Part shown: piece after piece, positions 63,458-64,000 of the stretch | Layout: each line of letters starts with the position of its first letter | How positions within the stretch are numbered: position 1 is the first letter of the stretch | Assembly: GCF_041734735.1 (NCBI RefSeq) | Contig: NC_134894.1 | Coordinates: forward strand, 57,275,405-57,339,404 | DNA: 64,000 nt | Source: Babylonia areolata | Taxonomy: Eukaryota; Mollusca; Gastropoda; Neogastropoda; Buccinidae | Reading direction: 5' to 3' | Translations under genes and position numbers: made by a program | Notes under the pieces: generated by a model | What the model saw: only the letters and a program-made list of their open reading frames with translations | Told to the model about the DNA's origin: nothing | The model's database searches: none

Positions 63458-64000
63458 AGGGTGCAACAGCAGAGTGGTTAAAGCATTGTACATTCAATCT
63501 CAGGGTCCACGGTTCGAATCCCAGTCACAATTCTTGGTGGGTAAAGGGCGGAGATTTTTCCAATCTCCCAGGTCAACAGATGTGCAGACCTGCTAGTACT
63601 ATGACCATCAGGACAGCAGAGGAGGCAACTGCTGTTCCGACTATTTGGGCTAGAATTTGATTATAGTGGAGAGTGTCTTGCCCAAGTACATCCCCACTCT
63701 CTTGGCCAAGAGGGTTTTAGGACAGTCGGTGTTGGGATGGTTCCCAAAGGCCAACTAGCCCACAAGGCTGCAGCACTAAGAGCCAGTGCAATTTTGCCTC
63801 CTAGTTTGAGAGTCATAGTCCTTCACAAAAGACTAAGCTGTAAATGGTTTCCCATTGACTGGAGAAACCATTGATAATGAACCCTATTCATGTGTATACG
63901 CATGCAGACAATCAAACATGCACATTAAAAGATCCAATAAACCTTGTCAGCGTTCAGTGGTTTATGGAAACAAGAACACACCTGGCATGCACCAAAAAAC
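63458..64000 (+). mobile_element. SINE-A copy, old, interrupted and cut by the window edge
   Basis: The head with GAGTGGTTAAAGCATTGTAC and box B GGTTCGAATCC is followed by the body to GACCTGCTAGTAC. The body is then interrupted by a 277-base element (63600-63876) and resumes GAACCCTATTCATGTG to the end of the window. Confidence 0.75.
63600..63876 (+). mobile_element. repeat family E copy nested in a SINE-A
   Basis: Matches 50925-51247 in reverse. It interrupts the SINE-A body between GACCTGCTAGTAC and GAACCC. I see no clear target duplication. Confidence 0.7.

Overview
The window looks like ordinary nuclear DNA of a mollusc, most likely a caenogastropod snail. There are no operons, coding density is very low, and microsatellites are abundant. 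It also holds several tRNA-headed SINE families whose sequences I associate with snail genomes, and fragments of at least five non-LTR retrotransposon types. The taxonomic call is an inference from repeat content. I see no prokaryotic, viral, CRISPR or toxin system.

The one host gene I can support runs on the minus strand from about 61.5 kb down to a stop codon at 26.4 kb. It is read from short exons with splice sites and mostly matching phases. It encodes an adaptor-like protein: proline-rich segments, isolated tyrosine motifs (DDVYEIM, AEYLHPE), a second proline/alanine-rich linker, and one C-terminal SH2 domain spread over three exons (30271-30351, 27591-27788, 26418-26537). The layout, the IR motif after the central strand and the C-terminal position resemble the SLP-76/BLNK/CLNK adaptors of tyrosine-kinase signalling. 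The 5' end lies beyond the window or is unrecognised. At least one exon between 44.3 and 37.4 kb is missing from my model, because the phases do not join there.

Region by region: 1-10 kb is microsatellite-rich intergenic DNA with duplicated segments. The interval 10.7-14.7 kb holds a nearly complete LINE on the minus strand. At 15.1-16.0 kb is a tandem array whose monomers carry the 3' end of the adjoining LINE, and 16.6-22.7 kb is mostly unassigned sequence with SINE copies. The interval 22.7-27.3 kb holds three successive minisatellites around the end of the SH2 gene. The interval 27.3-61.5 kb is the gene body, with introns packed with SINEs, LINE tails, MITEs and a 2.5 kb pentanucleotide array. 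The last part, 60.2-64 kb, holds minisatellites, a 5S rRNA-headed SINE and more nested SINEs.

The most interesting signals are places where repeats meet splicing. A minisatellite appears to have grown from the last intron-exon junction and carries many copies of that 3' splice site. A MITE terminus supplies the 3' splice site of the central SH2 exon. A T-run plus CAG at the edge of the pentanucleotide array forms an in-frame alternative acceptor 96 bases upstream of another exon. The minisatellite beyond the stop codon contains five AATAAA polyadenylation hexamers on the gene's strand. None of this amounts to a proven new system. These are testable structural observations.
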